DNA of 64,000 nucleotides, taken from the NCBI GenBank assembly GCA_028289445.1, contig JANQPO010000016.1, positions 1-64,000 of the forward strand. Reading direction: 5' to 3'. The notes beneath the pieces are model-generated. The model ran no database searches. It was not told the DNA's origin and saw only the letters and a program-made list of their open reading frames with translations. The position numbers and the translations under genes are program-made. This stretch comes from Tepidamorphaceae bacterium (GTDB lineage: Bacteria > Pseudomonadota > Alphaproteobacteria > Rhizobiales > JAKSCL01). Below, one piece after another: positions 19,436-28,048 of the stretch (position 1 is its first letter; every line of letters begins with the position of its first letter).

Positions 19436-19453
19436 GTCTGCTAGCGAGGGCCG

Positions 19454-19918
19454 ATGGCGCCAGACCGGGACCGGACGATTGACTGGCCGGCGATCAAGGC
19501 GGCCTACGCCGTCAACGACATGACGGTCGACGATATCTGCACCACGTTTGGCGTGTCGCGCAGCGGACTTTATCAGCGCGCGCGGGCCGAAGGCTGGAAG
19601 CGTCGGATCAAGCGGCCCAACACGGACCGCAACGGCCGCAGCCGCATCGCCCGTCTTTATGCGGCCCTCGACAAACAGGTCGCCGACGTCGAGCGCCGCC
19701 TGGCGAAGGCGCAAGGCGAGGGCAACGGTTCCAAGGCCGGCGACCGCGAGCGCGACGCCCGCACCCTGGCGACTCTCGCCCGCACGCTTGAAAAGCTCAA
19801 CGCCATGACGCCCGAGGTCGATCAGGAGGACGATGAAAGCCCGCCCGAAGACATCGAAGAGTTCCGCCGCGAGCTTTCGCGCCGACTTGCTGAACTACGG
19901 CGACAGGGCGGCGATTGA
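19454..19918 (+). CDS. GTA/phage small terminase-like protein (g1 position)
   Basis: HTH WPAIKAAYAVNDMTVDDICTTFGVSRSGLYQRARAEGWKRR; immediately upstream of and overlapping the large terminase. Confidence 0.75.
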   Translation: MAPDRDRTIDWPAIKAAYAVNDMTVDDICTTFGVSRSGLYQRARAEGWKRRIKRPNTDRNGRSRIARLYAALDKQVADVERRLAKAQGEGNGSKAGDRERDARTLATLARTLEKLNAMTPEVDQEDDESPPEDIEEFRRELSRRLAELRRQGGD

Positions 19919-21197
19919 CCTTCTTGCGTCGCTTTCACCGGGCGAGCGGGCGGCGCTTTTCGCCGACTGGCCGATCTGGGCGCGGGCGGAGCAGATGCCG
20001 CCGGACGGTGACTGGACGACCTGGGTCTTTCTGGGCGGCCGGGGTGCCGGCAAGACGCGGGCCGGTGCCGAATGGGTGCGCGGCATGGCGCTGGGCCTGC
20101 CGCCTTTCGCAGATCGGCCCTGTGAGCGGATCGCCCTGGTCGGCGAGACCTATTTGGATGTGCGCGAGGTGATGGTGGAGGGGGTGTCGGGCCTCATGGC
20201 CATTCACCCGGACCACCAAAGGCCGGACTTCCAGGTCAGCCGGCGGCGTGTCGTCTGGCCGAACGGCGCGGTGGCGCAACTGTTTTCGTCGGAGGACCCG
20301 GAAGGGCTGCGCGGCCCGCAATTCGACGCCGCATGGTGTGACGAATTTTCGAAATGGCGGCGGCTCGACGAGACCTGGGACATGCTGCAATTCGGTCTAC
20401 GGCTGGGGCCGATGCCGCGCCAATGCGTGACGGCGACGCCGCGCCCGGTGCCGCTTTTGCGCCGGCTTTTGGACGACCCCAACACGGTCGTCACCCACGC
20501 GACGACACGAGAAAACGCCGCCAATCTGTCGCCGGCGTTTTTGGATACGGTGGTGAAGCGCTATGCCGGCACCAGGCTCGGCCGTCAGGAATTGGATGGC
20601 GAGCTGATCTCGGATCGCTCCGATGCGCTGTGGCGCCGCGACGCGCTCGACCGCCAGCGCTGGACCGGATCGCTGCCGGACTTGCGGCGCGTGGTCGTGG
20701 CGGTCGATCCGCCGGCCACATCGTCCGCGACGGCCGACGCGTGCGGGATCGTGTCCGCCGGGGCCGACGGTGCGGGGCGCTATTTCGTGCTCGACGACAA
20801 GTCGCTGTCCGGCGCCACGCCAGCCGCCTGGGCCGAGCGCGCGATCGCGCTCTTTCGCTGGCGCAAGGCCGACACGATCGTCGCCGAGGTCAACCAGGGC
20901 GGCGATATGGTGACGGCGGTGCTGCGCCAGGTCGACGAGACCGTGCCGGTCGACACCGTGCGGGCGACAAGAGGCAAATGGCTGCGGGCCGAACCGATTG
21001 CCGCGCTCTATGAGCAGGGCCGGGTGTTTCACGCCCGCACTTTCGCCGCGCTTGAAGACGAGATGTGCGATTTCGGACCGGACGGTCTGTCCGGCGGGCG
21101 CAGCCCCGACCGGCTCGATGCGCTGGTCTGGGCGCTGACCGCGCTTGCCGGGCCGGGCCTGGCGACGCCGCGCGTGCGAGGGCTTGCCAGTTCTTGA
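19833..21197 (+). CDS. GTA large terminase (g2)
   Basis: WTTWVFLGGRGAGKTRAGAEWVRG Walker A; AWCDEFSKWRR; VVVAVDPPATSS nuclease motif. Confidence 0.94.
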   Translation: MKARPKTSKSSAASFRADLLNYGDRAAIDLLASLSPGERAALFADWPIWARAEQMPPDGDWTTWVFLGGRGAGKTRAGAEWVRGMALGLPPFADRPCERIALVGETYLDVREVMVEGVSGLMAIHPDHQRPDFQVSRRRVVWPNGAVAQLFSSEDPEGLRGPQFDAAWCDEFSKWRRLDETWDMLQFGLRLGPMPRQCVTATPRPVPLLRRLLDDPNTVVTHATTRENAANLSPAFLDTVVKRYAGTRLGRQELDGELISDRSDALWRRDALDRQRWTGSLPDLRRVVVAVDPPATSSATADACGIVSAGADGAGRYFVLDDKSLSGATPAAWAERAIALFRWRKADTIVAEVNQGGDMVTAVLRQVDETVPVDTVRATRGKWLRAEPIAALYEQGRVFHARTFAALEDEMCDFGPDGLSGGRSPDRLDALVWALTALAGPGLATPRVRGLASS

Positions 21198-21402
21198 AGC
21201 GGAATGAGTTCAGGTGGAATCATTCCCCTCTCTCGTCGTCCCGGGCGCGGTGCAGCGTCATGACGGTGCACCGCGCCCGGGATCGCATTGTCAACAACGC
21301 AAGTGCCAGACATCGGACGATCCCGGATCAGCACAGCGGCATTTCATGCCGCAGCGCGTCCGGGATGACGCGTGAGGTGAGCGTACCTAATCTCATTCCG
21401 CT
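21198..21402. mobile_element. Structured inverted-repeat intergenic element (RIME/MITE-like)
   Basis: Ends AGCGGAATGAG / CTCATTCCGCT; internal perfect 16-bp stem TCCCGGGCGCGGTGCA / TGCACCGCGCCCGGGA; further ATCCCGGA/TCCGGGAT and GCGGCA/TGCCGC hairpins. Confidence 0.7.
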
Positions 21403-21429
21403 CTAGGCGGCATTGGCCGCAACCAGGAG

Positions 21430-22683
21430 ATGTTCATGCCAGACTTGACGCCCCGGACGGCTACCGGGCCGGGCGGCGCCTTTCGACGTTTCGCCCGCCG
21501 CGCCATGCCGGGCCGGACGGAGACGAAATCGGTGCTGACCACGCTGATGAAGCTGACCGGCTTCGCGGATCCGGAGTGGACGGCGCGAAGCTATCCAGCG
21601 TTGGCGCGGGCGGGCTTTCAGCGCAATCCGGTGGTCTATCGCTCTGTCCGGATGATCGCCGAGGCCGCCGCGGCGATGGTCTGGCAAGCGGAGGTCGACG
21701 GCGAGCCGGTCGCCGATCATCCGGTTCTGGCGCTCTTGAACGCCCCAAACGACTGCCAGTCGGGCGCGGAGTTCTTCGAGGCCGTCTTCGGGTATCTGCT
21801 GGTGTCGGGCAATGCCTACATCCGTGCCGGCACGTTCGACGGAACGGTCCGCGATTTGATGGCGCTGAGGCCGGATCGGCTGAGCATCGTCGCCGGACCG
21901 GACGGCTGGCCGGTGGCCTATGAGTACGCGGTCGACGGCGCGACGACGACCTATCCGGTCGAGCCGCCGGGCGTGTTGTCGCCGGTGCTCCATTTGAAGC
22001 TCTTTCATCCGACCGATGATCACTACGGCATGAGCCCGCTGCAGGCCGCGCAGGTGGCGCTCGACATCCACAATGCGTCGGGCGCTTGGAGCAAGGCGCT
22101 CCTCGATAACGCGGCCCGACCCTCCGGCGCCCTGGTCTACGCGGCCGAGCGCGGCAACCTGACGGAAGAACAGTTCGCCCGGCTGAAGGAAGAGTTGGAG
22201 GCCAACTTCCAGGGCGCGGATAACGCCGGCCGGCCGTTGCTGCTGGAAGGCGGGCTCGACTGGAAAGCGATGAGCTATTCGCCGCGCGATTTGGATTTCG
22301 TCGACTCCAAGAACGCCGCCAGCCGCGAGATCGCGCTCGCCTTCGGTGTGCCGCCCATGCTGCTCGGCATTCCAGGCGACAACACCTACGCCAACTACAA
22401 GGAAGCAAGCCGCGCCTTCTACCGCCAGACCGTGCTGCCCTTGGTACGCAAGACGGCCAGCGCGCTGACCGACTGGCTGGCGCCGGCCTTCGATCCGCCG
22501 GCGACGATTAGCGTTGATCTGAATCAGGTCGAGGCACTGACACCGGAACGCGACGCCGTGTGGAACCGGGTGATGAACGCCGAAGTCCTGACGGCCAACG
22601 AGAAGCGCAAGGCGGTTGGCTATCCGCCGATGGAAGGCGGCGACGACCGCCCCAACCCGGTTCGTCCCAACGGGAATGAATGA
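21430..22683 (+). CDS. GTA phage portal protein (g3, HK97 family)
   Basis: PVVYRSVRMIAEAAAAMVWQ...HYGMSPLQAAQVALDIHNA...AFGVPPMLLGIPGDNTYANYKEA. Confidence 0.95.
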   Translation: MFMPDLTPRTATGPGGAFRRFARRAMPGRTETKSVLTTLMKLTGFADPEWTARSYPALARAGFQRNPVVYRSVRMIAEAAAAMVWQAEVDGEPVADHPVLALLNAPNDCQSGAEFFEAVFGYLLVSGNAYIRAGTFDGTVRDLMALRPDRLSIVAGPDGWPVAYEYAVDGATTTYPVEPPGVLSPVLHLKLFHPTDDHYGMSPLQAAQVALDIHNASGAWSKALLDNAARPSGALVYAAERGNLTEEQFARLKEELEANFQGADNAGRPLLLEGGLDWKAMSYSPRDLDFVDSKNAASREIALAFGVPPMLLGIPGDNTYANYKEASRAFYRQTVLPLVRKTASALTDWLAPAFDPPATISVDLNQVEALTPERDAVWNRVMNAEVLTANEKRKAVGYPPMEGGDDRPNPVRPNGNE

Positions 22684-22876
22684 GATCGCGCGCGTGTTCG
22701 CGGAGCGTGGCGACCTGGCGCATCTGGCTCTGTTTCTGTGGGCCAGCAGCGCCTCGGGTCTCTTGATCTGGGTCCTGCGCGAACTTGCCGCCTCGAACCG
22801 ACGCTTCAACGATTTCGTCGCCGAAATCGCCCGTATCAATAAGGTGCTGAGCCTCCATGACGACGGACATTCTTGA
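22676..22876 (+). CDS. Small GTA protein, g3.5 position, one predicted TM
   Basis: MNEIARVFAERGDLAHLALFLWASSASGLLIWVLRELAASNRRFNDFV; 8-bp overlap with portal gene. Confidence 0.75.
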   Translation: MNEIARVFAERGDLAHLALFLWASSASGLLIWVLRELAASNRRFNDFVAEIARINKVLSLHDDGHS

Positions 22877-23000
22877 CCTTTTGCGCCGCAAGCCATGGCG
22901 CCGCCCCGATCACCGCGTGGTGTTCGCGAGTTTCGCCGGCGCACTGGGCGCCTTGATCGCACCTCCGGCGCACCCGCCGCGTATTCACAGTCTGCCGTGA
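22857..23000 (+). CDS. Possible 47-aa sORF between g3.5 and g4 (not in the ORF track)
   Basis: ATG at 22857, overlaps the g3.5 end: MTTDILDLLRRKPWRRPDHRVVFASFAGALGALIAPPAHPPRIHSLP. Confidence 0.35.
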   Translation: MTTDILDLLRRKPWRRPDHRVVFASFAGALGALIAPPAHPPRIHSLP

Positions 23001-23008
23001 GGGCTAAG

Positions 23009-23689
23009 ATGCCGCTAGATGCACGCACCGCGCCGCCGGAACGCAAATTCGCTCCGGCGCGGATCTCCACTGTCGACGCCGATGGCACATTCGAAGGGTA
23101 TGCGAGCCTGTTCGGCCGCGCTGATCTCTCCGGCGACGTCGTTTTGCCAGGCGCGTTCGCCCAAAGCATCGAAGCGCGCGGCGCCGCCGGTATTCGCATG
23201 CTGTGGCAGCACGATCCCGACGAACCGATCGGCACATGGATCGAGATCCGTGAGGACGCCGAAGGCCTTTACGTGCGCGGTCAACTGACGACGGAAGTCG
23301 TCCGGGCGCGCGAAGTGCTTGGCCTGATGCGCGACGGCGCGATCGACGGCTTGTCGATCGGCTACCGGACCGTGGAAGCGCGAAAGGATGCCCGGTCCGG
23401 AACGCGCAAGTTGATCAAGGTCGACCTGTGGGAGATCTCGGTCGTCACATTCCCAATGCTGCCGGAGGCGCGCATCCGCTCGGTCAAGGGGGGAACCCTG
23501 CCGAGCGAACGCACCTTCGAGCGATGGCTCCGGTGGGATGCCGGGCTATCGCGCTCGCAGGCGCGCCTGGTGATTGCCAAAGGCTACCGAGCGCTTTCCG
23601 TCACGCGGGACGCTGGCGGGCTCGAACCGGCCGAGGCGAAGGCGCTGCTGCGCCGGATCGCTCGCGCCAAACGCCTGATCGAACCCTGA
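23009..23689 (+). CDS. HK97-family prohead protease (g4)
   Basis: FEGYASLFGRADLSGDVVLPGAFAQSI...IRMLWQHDPDEPIG...GAIDGLSIGYRTV. Confidence 0.95.
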   Translation: MPLDARTAPPERKFAPARISTVDADGTFEGYASLFGRADLSGDVVLPGAFAQSIEARGAAGIRMLWQHDPDEPIGTWIEIREDAEGLYVRGQLTTEVVRAREVLGLMRDGAIDGLSIGYRTVEARKDARSGTRKLIKVDLWEISVVTFPMLPEARIRSVKGGTLPSERTFERWLRWDAGLSRSQARLVIAKGYRALSVTRDAGGLEPAEAKALLRRIARAKRLIEP

Positions 23690-23704
23690 TAGACGAGGAC
23701 ACTC

Positions 23705-24952
23705 ATGCCCATGACAGCGGAACCGGCGGCGACGCCGACAAGCCTGGAGGTCGTCGAAGCCTTCGACGAATTCATGCGATCGTTCGAGGCTTTCAAGGAA
23801 GCCAACGACGAACGCTTGGCGCAATTGGAGGAACAGGTCGGCACTGATACGGTGACGGAAGAAAAGGTGCGCCGGATCAACCGAGCGCTCGACGACCAGA
23901 AACGCACGCTCGACCATCTGTTGACGAAGGGTTTGCGCCCGCAGATCGGCGAGCGAGCGAGCGGATTGTCGGGCGCCGACCGGGAGCACAAGGCGGCCTT
24001 CGACGCCTATATGCGGCGCGGCGATCAAAGCCGGATCGTCCGGCTGGAGGAAAAGGCACTGTCCGCCGGCTCCGGTCCCGATGGCGGTTATTTGGTGCCG
24101 CAACCGACCGAAACGGAGATCATGCGCCGGCTCGCCGATGTCTCGCCGATCCGTGCAATCGCGGGCGTTCGCCAGATGACGTCGTCGGTCTACAAAAAGC
24201 CGTTCACGACGACAGGTCCGGCGACCGGTTGGGTTGGCGAAACGGCGGCTCGGACGGAAACGACCTCGCAGGTCCTCGACGAGCTGAGCTTTCCGGCGAT
24301 GGAGCTCTATGCCATGCCGGCAGCGACACAGACCCTGCTCGATGACGCCGCTGTCGACATGGATGCCTGGATCGCCGAAGAGGTAATGGTGGCGTTCGGC
24401 GAACAGGAATCGACAGCCTTCGTCACCGGCGACGGCGTCAACAAACCGACCGGTTTCCTCAACTATGCCAACGTCGCCGAGAATAGCTGGAGCTGGGGCA
24501 ATATCGGCTACGTCGCGACCGGTACGGACGGCGCCTTCGATGCCACCGATCCGGGCGATGTCCTGATGGACGCCATCTTCGCGGTGCGGGCCGGCTATCG
24601 ACAGAACGCGCACTGGGTCATGAACCGTCAGACCCAGGCCGAGATCCGCAAGATCAAGGATGCCGACGGCAACTATCTTTGGCAGCCGGCAGTCTCGTCC
24701 GATGCCGCGGCGACGCTCCTGAACGCGCCGATCGCGGAGTCGGAAGACATGCCCGACATTGGGTCGAACGCCTATGCCATCGCCTTTGGCGATTTCGGGC
24801 GCGGCTATCTGGTCGTCGACCGGATCGGGGTCCGTGTGTTGCGCGATCCGTTCTCATCGAAGCCTTACGTGCTGTTCTACACGACCAAGCGTGTGGGCGG
24901 CGGCGTTCAAGACTTCAACGCCATCAAGCTGGTGAAGTTCGGCGTTTCCTAA
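23705..24952 (+). CDS. HK97-family major capsid protein (g5)
   Basis: Scaffold-like N-terminal coiled coil; GGYLVPQPTETEIMRRL...AFVTGDGVNKPTGFL...VMNRQTQAEIRKIKDADGNYLWQP. Confidence 0.96.
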   Translation: MPMTAEPAATPTSLEVVEAFDEFMRSFEAFKEANDERLAQLEEQVGTDTVTEEKVRRINRALDDQKRTLDHLLTKGLRPQIGERASGLSGADREHKAAFDAYMRRGDQSRIVRLEEKALSAGSGPDGGYLVPQPTETEIMRRLADVSPIRAIAGVRQMTSSVYKKPFTTTGPATGWVGETAARTETTSQVLDELSFPAMELYAMPAATQTLLDDAAVDMDAWIAEEVMVAFGEQESTAFVTGDGVNKPTGFLNYANVAENSWSWGNIGYVATGTDGAFDATDPGDVLMDAIFAVRAGYRQNAHWVMNRQTQAEIRKIKDADGNYLWQPAVSSDAAATLLNAPIAESEDMPDIGSNAYAIAFGDFGRGYLVVDRIGVRVLRDPFSSKPYVLFYTTKRVGGGVQDFNAIKLVKFGVS

Positions 24953-25069
24953 TCGCCCGCTTGATCCGAACCGCGCGGCACCCCTTTCGCGCGGAACTCG
25001 GCGCGCCGCCGGTGTCCTCCCCACCGGCGGCGCTCACTCCCCAACGATTGCTCCACAGGACGGGCCATT

Positions 25070-25642
25070 ATGGCGCTTTACTTGAACGCTCCGCCGGCAA
25101 GCGAACCGGTCTTGCTGGCCGACGCGAAGGCGCATCTGCGCATCGATGACCCAGCCGAAGACACCTATGTCCAAGCACTGATCGTCTCGGCACGGGTGCG
25201 TGTTGAAGTCGAGACGCGGCGGGCGCTCATCACGCAAAGCTGGACGCAAACGCTCGATCGCTGGCCCGATGATGCCATTGTCGCGCTTCAGATGGCGCCG
25301 GTGCAGGCCATCACGGCCGTAACCGTCCGCGATGCCGACGATGTCCAGCAACCGGTCGACCCGACGGCCTATAGACTGGACGGTGAGAGCCATCCACCCC
25401 GCGTCGTTTTCAACGCGCCGGTCGCCGCGCCTGCGACACCGCCAGCCGGCATCGCCATCGCGTTTACCGCCGGCTATGGCGACACCGCGGCGGACGTCCC
25501 GGCCGATATCCGCCATGCAATCCTTCTGATGATCGCCGACTGGTTTGAACATCGCGACCCGTTGTTCGGCGCTTCCGATAAGGCCCGGTTACCGGCGCGG
25601 GTCGCTGCCGTATTGAACAGCTATCGCATGGTGCGCCTGTGA
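25070..25642 (+). CDS. GTA head-tail connector (g6)
   Basis: LADAKAHLRIDDPAEDTYVQALIVSARVRVEVETRRALITQSWTQTLDRWP, typical gp6-like connector. Confidence 0.92.
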   Translation: MALYLNAPPASEPVLLADAKAHLRIDDPAEDTYVQALIVSARVRVEVETRRALITQSWTQTLDRWPDDAIVALQMAPVQAITAVTVRDADDVQQPVDPTAYRLDGESHPPRVVFNAPVAAPATPPAGIAIAFTAGYGDTAADVPADIRHAILLMIADWFEHRDPLFGASDKARLPARVAAVLNSYRMVRL

Positions 25643-25980
25643 TGGCGACTGGAAGCGTCACCTCCCGTCCCGGTGCGCTGCGCCATCGCGCAGACCTGGA
25701 GGCGCGGACCGAGGCACCCGATGGCGCCGGCGGCACGACGCCGGTCTGGTCGGTCGAGGCCAGTCTTTGGGTCGATCTGATGCCGGTCGGCGCGTCAAGC
25801 GTGCTGCCGGCCGAAGGGCGGCGCCAAGCGATCAGCCATCGGGTCGTGCTGCGCTACCGAACCGACATCACCCTTCAAAAGCGGTTCCGTATCGATGGGC
25901 GGGTGTTCGCGATCCGCACGATCCGCGATCCGGATGAGCGACGCACCTGGCTCGAATGCGAATGCGAGGAGCTGTCATGA
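25642..25980 (+). CDS. GTA head-tail adaptor (g7)
   Basis: PGALRHRADLEARTEAPDGAGGTTPVWSVEASLWVDLMPVGASSVL. Confidence 0.9.
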   Translation: MATGSVTSRPGALRHRADLEARTEAPDGAGGTTPVWSVEASLWVDLMPVGASSVLPAEGRRQAISHRVVLRYRTDITLQKRFRIDGRVFAIRTIRDPDERRTWLECECEELS

Positions 25981-26123
25981 AGATCACGACCGCGGTCGAT
26001 CGGACACAGCTCGATCCAAACCGTCTCACGGCCCGGCTGGTGACCGTCGTGGAGCGAGCGCGGGCCGCCGTCGAAGACCGGCGCAATCGGCCGCTGACCG
26101 GCAAGCACGAGACAGACACATGA
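25977..26123 (+). CDS. 48-aa GTA sORF between g7 and g8 (not in the ORF track)
   Basis: ATGA start/stop overlaps at both ends: MKITTAVDRTQLDPNRLTARLVTVVERARAAVEDRRNRPLTGKHETDT. Confidence 0.6.
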   Translation: MKITTAVDRTQLDPNRLTARLVTVVERARAAVEDRRNRPLTGKHETDT

Positions 26124-26515
26124 GCACATCGTCATCGCTTGCCTTGCAGCGGGCGCTCTTCGCCATGCTGTCCGTCGAACTGCCCGGTATCGGGATCTTC
26201 GACCACGTTCCGGCCGACGCGGCCTATCCCTATGTCACGTTCGGCCCGGTCACGATGCGCGACATTGGCGGCGTTGAGGCGCCGCTCGATGAGCACACTG
26301 CGCTGATCTTCGTCTGGTCGAAGGCCGACAGTCGCGTCGAGGCGGCGGAGACGGCCGCCGCCGTGCGCACAGCGCTCGAAGAGGCAGCGGTCTCGCTCGT
26401 CGGACACACGATTGTCAGCCGGGCCGTGGAGCAGATCGAAATCACCCGCGACGCAAAAACCCGGGTCTACCGGGCGCAGCTACGCCTGCGCGCCACGACC
26501 GAACCCTTATCCTGA
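26120..26515 (+). CDS. GTA DUF3168 tail-terminator-like protein (g8)
   Basis: LALQRALFAMLSVELPGIGIFDHVPADAAYPYVTFGPVTMRD. Confidence 0.92.
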   Translation: MSTSSSLALQRALFAMLSVELPGIGIFDHVPADAAYPYVTFGPVTMRDIGGVEAPLDEHTALIFVWSKADSRVEAAETAAAVRTALEEAAVSLVGHTIVSRAVEQIEITRDAKTRVYRAQLRLRATTEPLS

Positions 26516-26530
26516 ACCGGAGTCTGACCA

Positions 26531-26941
26531 ATGGCTGCTCAAAAGGGCCGCGACCTGCTCTTGAAAATCGACAATGGGGCCGGCGGTTTCGAAACCGTCG
26601 CGGGCCTACGAGCCCGATCCTTGTCGCTGAATGCGGAAACCGTCGACATCACGCATTCGGAGTCCGTTGGCGCCTGGCGCGAATTGCTGGCTGGTGCCGG
26701 CATTCGCCGCGCGGCGCTGACCGGCAGCGGCGTGTTCAAGGACGGCGCATCCGACGAGCGGGTGCGCGCCCAGTTCTTCGATGCCACCGCACCGAACTGG
26801 CAGGTGGTCATCCCCGATTTCGGCACCGTCGAAGGTCCATTCCAGATCACCGCGCTCGATTACGCCGGCCGGCACGACGGCGAATTGTCATTCGACCTGA
26901 CGCTGGAGTCGGCTGGCGCGTTGACCTTCACGGCGGCTTGA
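26531..26941 (+). CDS. GTA major tail protein (g9, TP901-1-like)
   Basis: MAAQKGRDLLLKIDNGAGGFETVAGLRARSLSLNAETVDITHSESVGAWRELL. Confidence 0.94.
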   Translation: MAAQKGRDLLLKIDNGAGGFETVAGLRARSLSLNAETVDITHSESVGAWRELLAGAGIRRAALTGSGVFKDGASDERVRAQFFDATAPNWQVVIPDFGTVEGPFQITALDYAGRHDGELSFDLTLESAGALTFTAA

Positions 26942-26946
26942 ACCGG

Positions 26947-27258
26947 ATGGCGAACAGACACCGTGGAGAGATCGCGGCGACGATTGACGGCAAGGAGCGC
27001 GTGCTTTGTCTGACGCTGGGCGCACTCGCCGAGCTTGAGGCGGCCTTTGATGCGCCGGACCTGATCGCGCTTGCCGAACGGTTCGAGACCGGGCGGCTCA
27101 AGGCCGGCGACGCCGTTGCCATCCTCACGGCCGGGTTGCGCGGCGGCGGCGCCGATGTGACGCAGGCTGACGTGGCGGCAATGTCGATTGACGGTGGAGC
27201 GGCCGCCGGCGTTCGTCTCGTGTCGGAGTTGCTGTCGGTAACGTTCGGCGGCGAGTGA
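26947..27258 (+). CDS. GTA gp10-like protein
   Basis: NRHRGEIAATIDGKERVLCLTLGALAELEAAF; a TTG start at 26938 overlapping the g9 stop is an alternative. Confidence 0.9.
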   Translation: MANRHRGEIAATIDGKERVLCLTLGALAELEAAFDAPDLIALAERFETGRLKAGDAVAILTAGLRGGGADVTQADVAAMSIDGGAAAGVRLVSELLSVTFGGE

Positions 27259-27476
27259 GCCGGTCGCAGCTTTATCCGTTCGCCCAGGCGATGGCGATCG
27301 GCTTCGGCCTTCTACGCCTCGCGCCCGACGCGTTTTGGCGGATGACGCCGAGAGAACTGAACGCGGCGATTGGCGGCGCGACAGGACACGCCTTTCGCGA
27401 TGCGCCGAAAGAAAACGATCTAGCCGCGCTGATGCGGCGCTTTCCCGATGAACCCGAGAAAACGAGCAAGCAATGA
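27255..27476 (+). CDS. GTA g10.1, rcc01693-like / tail assembly chaperone-like
   Basis: YPFAQAMAIGFGLLRLAPDAFWRMTPRELNAAIGG; GTGA overlap. Confidence 0.88.
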   Translation: MSRSQLYPFAQAMAIGFGLLRLAPDAFWRMTPRELNAAIGGATGHAFRDAPKENDLAALMRRFPDEPEKTSKQ

Positions 27477-28048
27477 TCGTCGAAGACATGGTCGTAAGGG
27501 TGACCGCCGACACGGAGCCGCTAAAGCGCGATTTGGCCGACGTGCAAAAGACCGCCGCCCGGTTCTCGATCGATCTCTCAAGCGCCTTCGATCGGGTGGT
27601 CTTCAAGGGCAAGAGTTTCAGCGATGTCCTGCGGGACATTGCACTGAGGCTTTCGTCGCAGGCTTTCAACGCTGCCTTCCGGCCCTTGGAATCGGGGCTC
27701 TCGAACATTCTTGGCGGTCTCTTCGGAGGGCTCACCTCGTTTTCCGGCATCGGCAGCGCCAGACCCGTAACCGGCTTCGCCAAAGGCGGTGTGATAGGCA
27801 CGCCGACACTCTTTCCCATGACGCCCTCGGGCCTCGGCCTCATGGGCGAGGCGGGTCCGGAAGCCGTGCTTCCTCTGGCGCGGGGACCCGATGGGCGCCT
27901 AGGCGTGAAGGCGCCGGCCGGTGATGGCGGCGCGGTCACCGTCAATGTGTCCATCCAGACGCCGGATGTTGAGGGCTTCAGCCGTGCGCGGGGCCGGATT
28001 TCCGCCGACCTGGCACGCGCCGTCGACCGGGGGAGGCGGCACCTTTGA
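27473..28048 (+). CDS. GTA tape measure protein (g11), short
   Basis: VVRVTADTEPLKRDLADVQKTAARFSIDLSSAFDRVVFKGKSFSDVLRDIALRLSSQAF...FAKGGVIGTPTLFPM. Confidence 0.9.
   Translation: MIVEDMVVRVTADTEPLKRDLADVQKTAARFSIDLSSAFDRVVFKGKSFSDVLRDIALRLSSQAFNAAFRPLESGLSNILGGLFGGLTSFSGIGSARPVTGFAKGGVIGTPTLFPMTPSGLGLMGEAGPEAVLPLARGPDGRLGVKAPAGDGGAVTVNVSIQTPDVEGFSRARGRISADLARAVDRGRRHL

Noticed and set aside
21403-23235. 610-aa minus-strand ORF
   Set aside because: Antisense to the well-supported portal/protease genes; Arg/Pro-rich low-complexity translation typical of spurious ORFs in high-GC DNA
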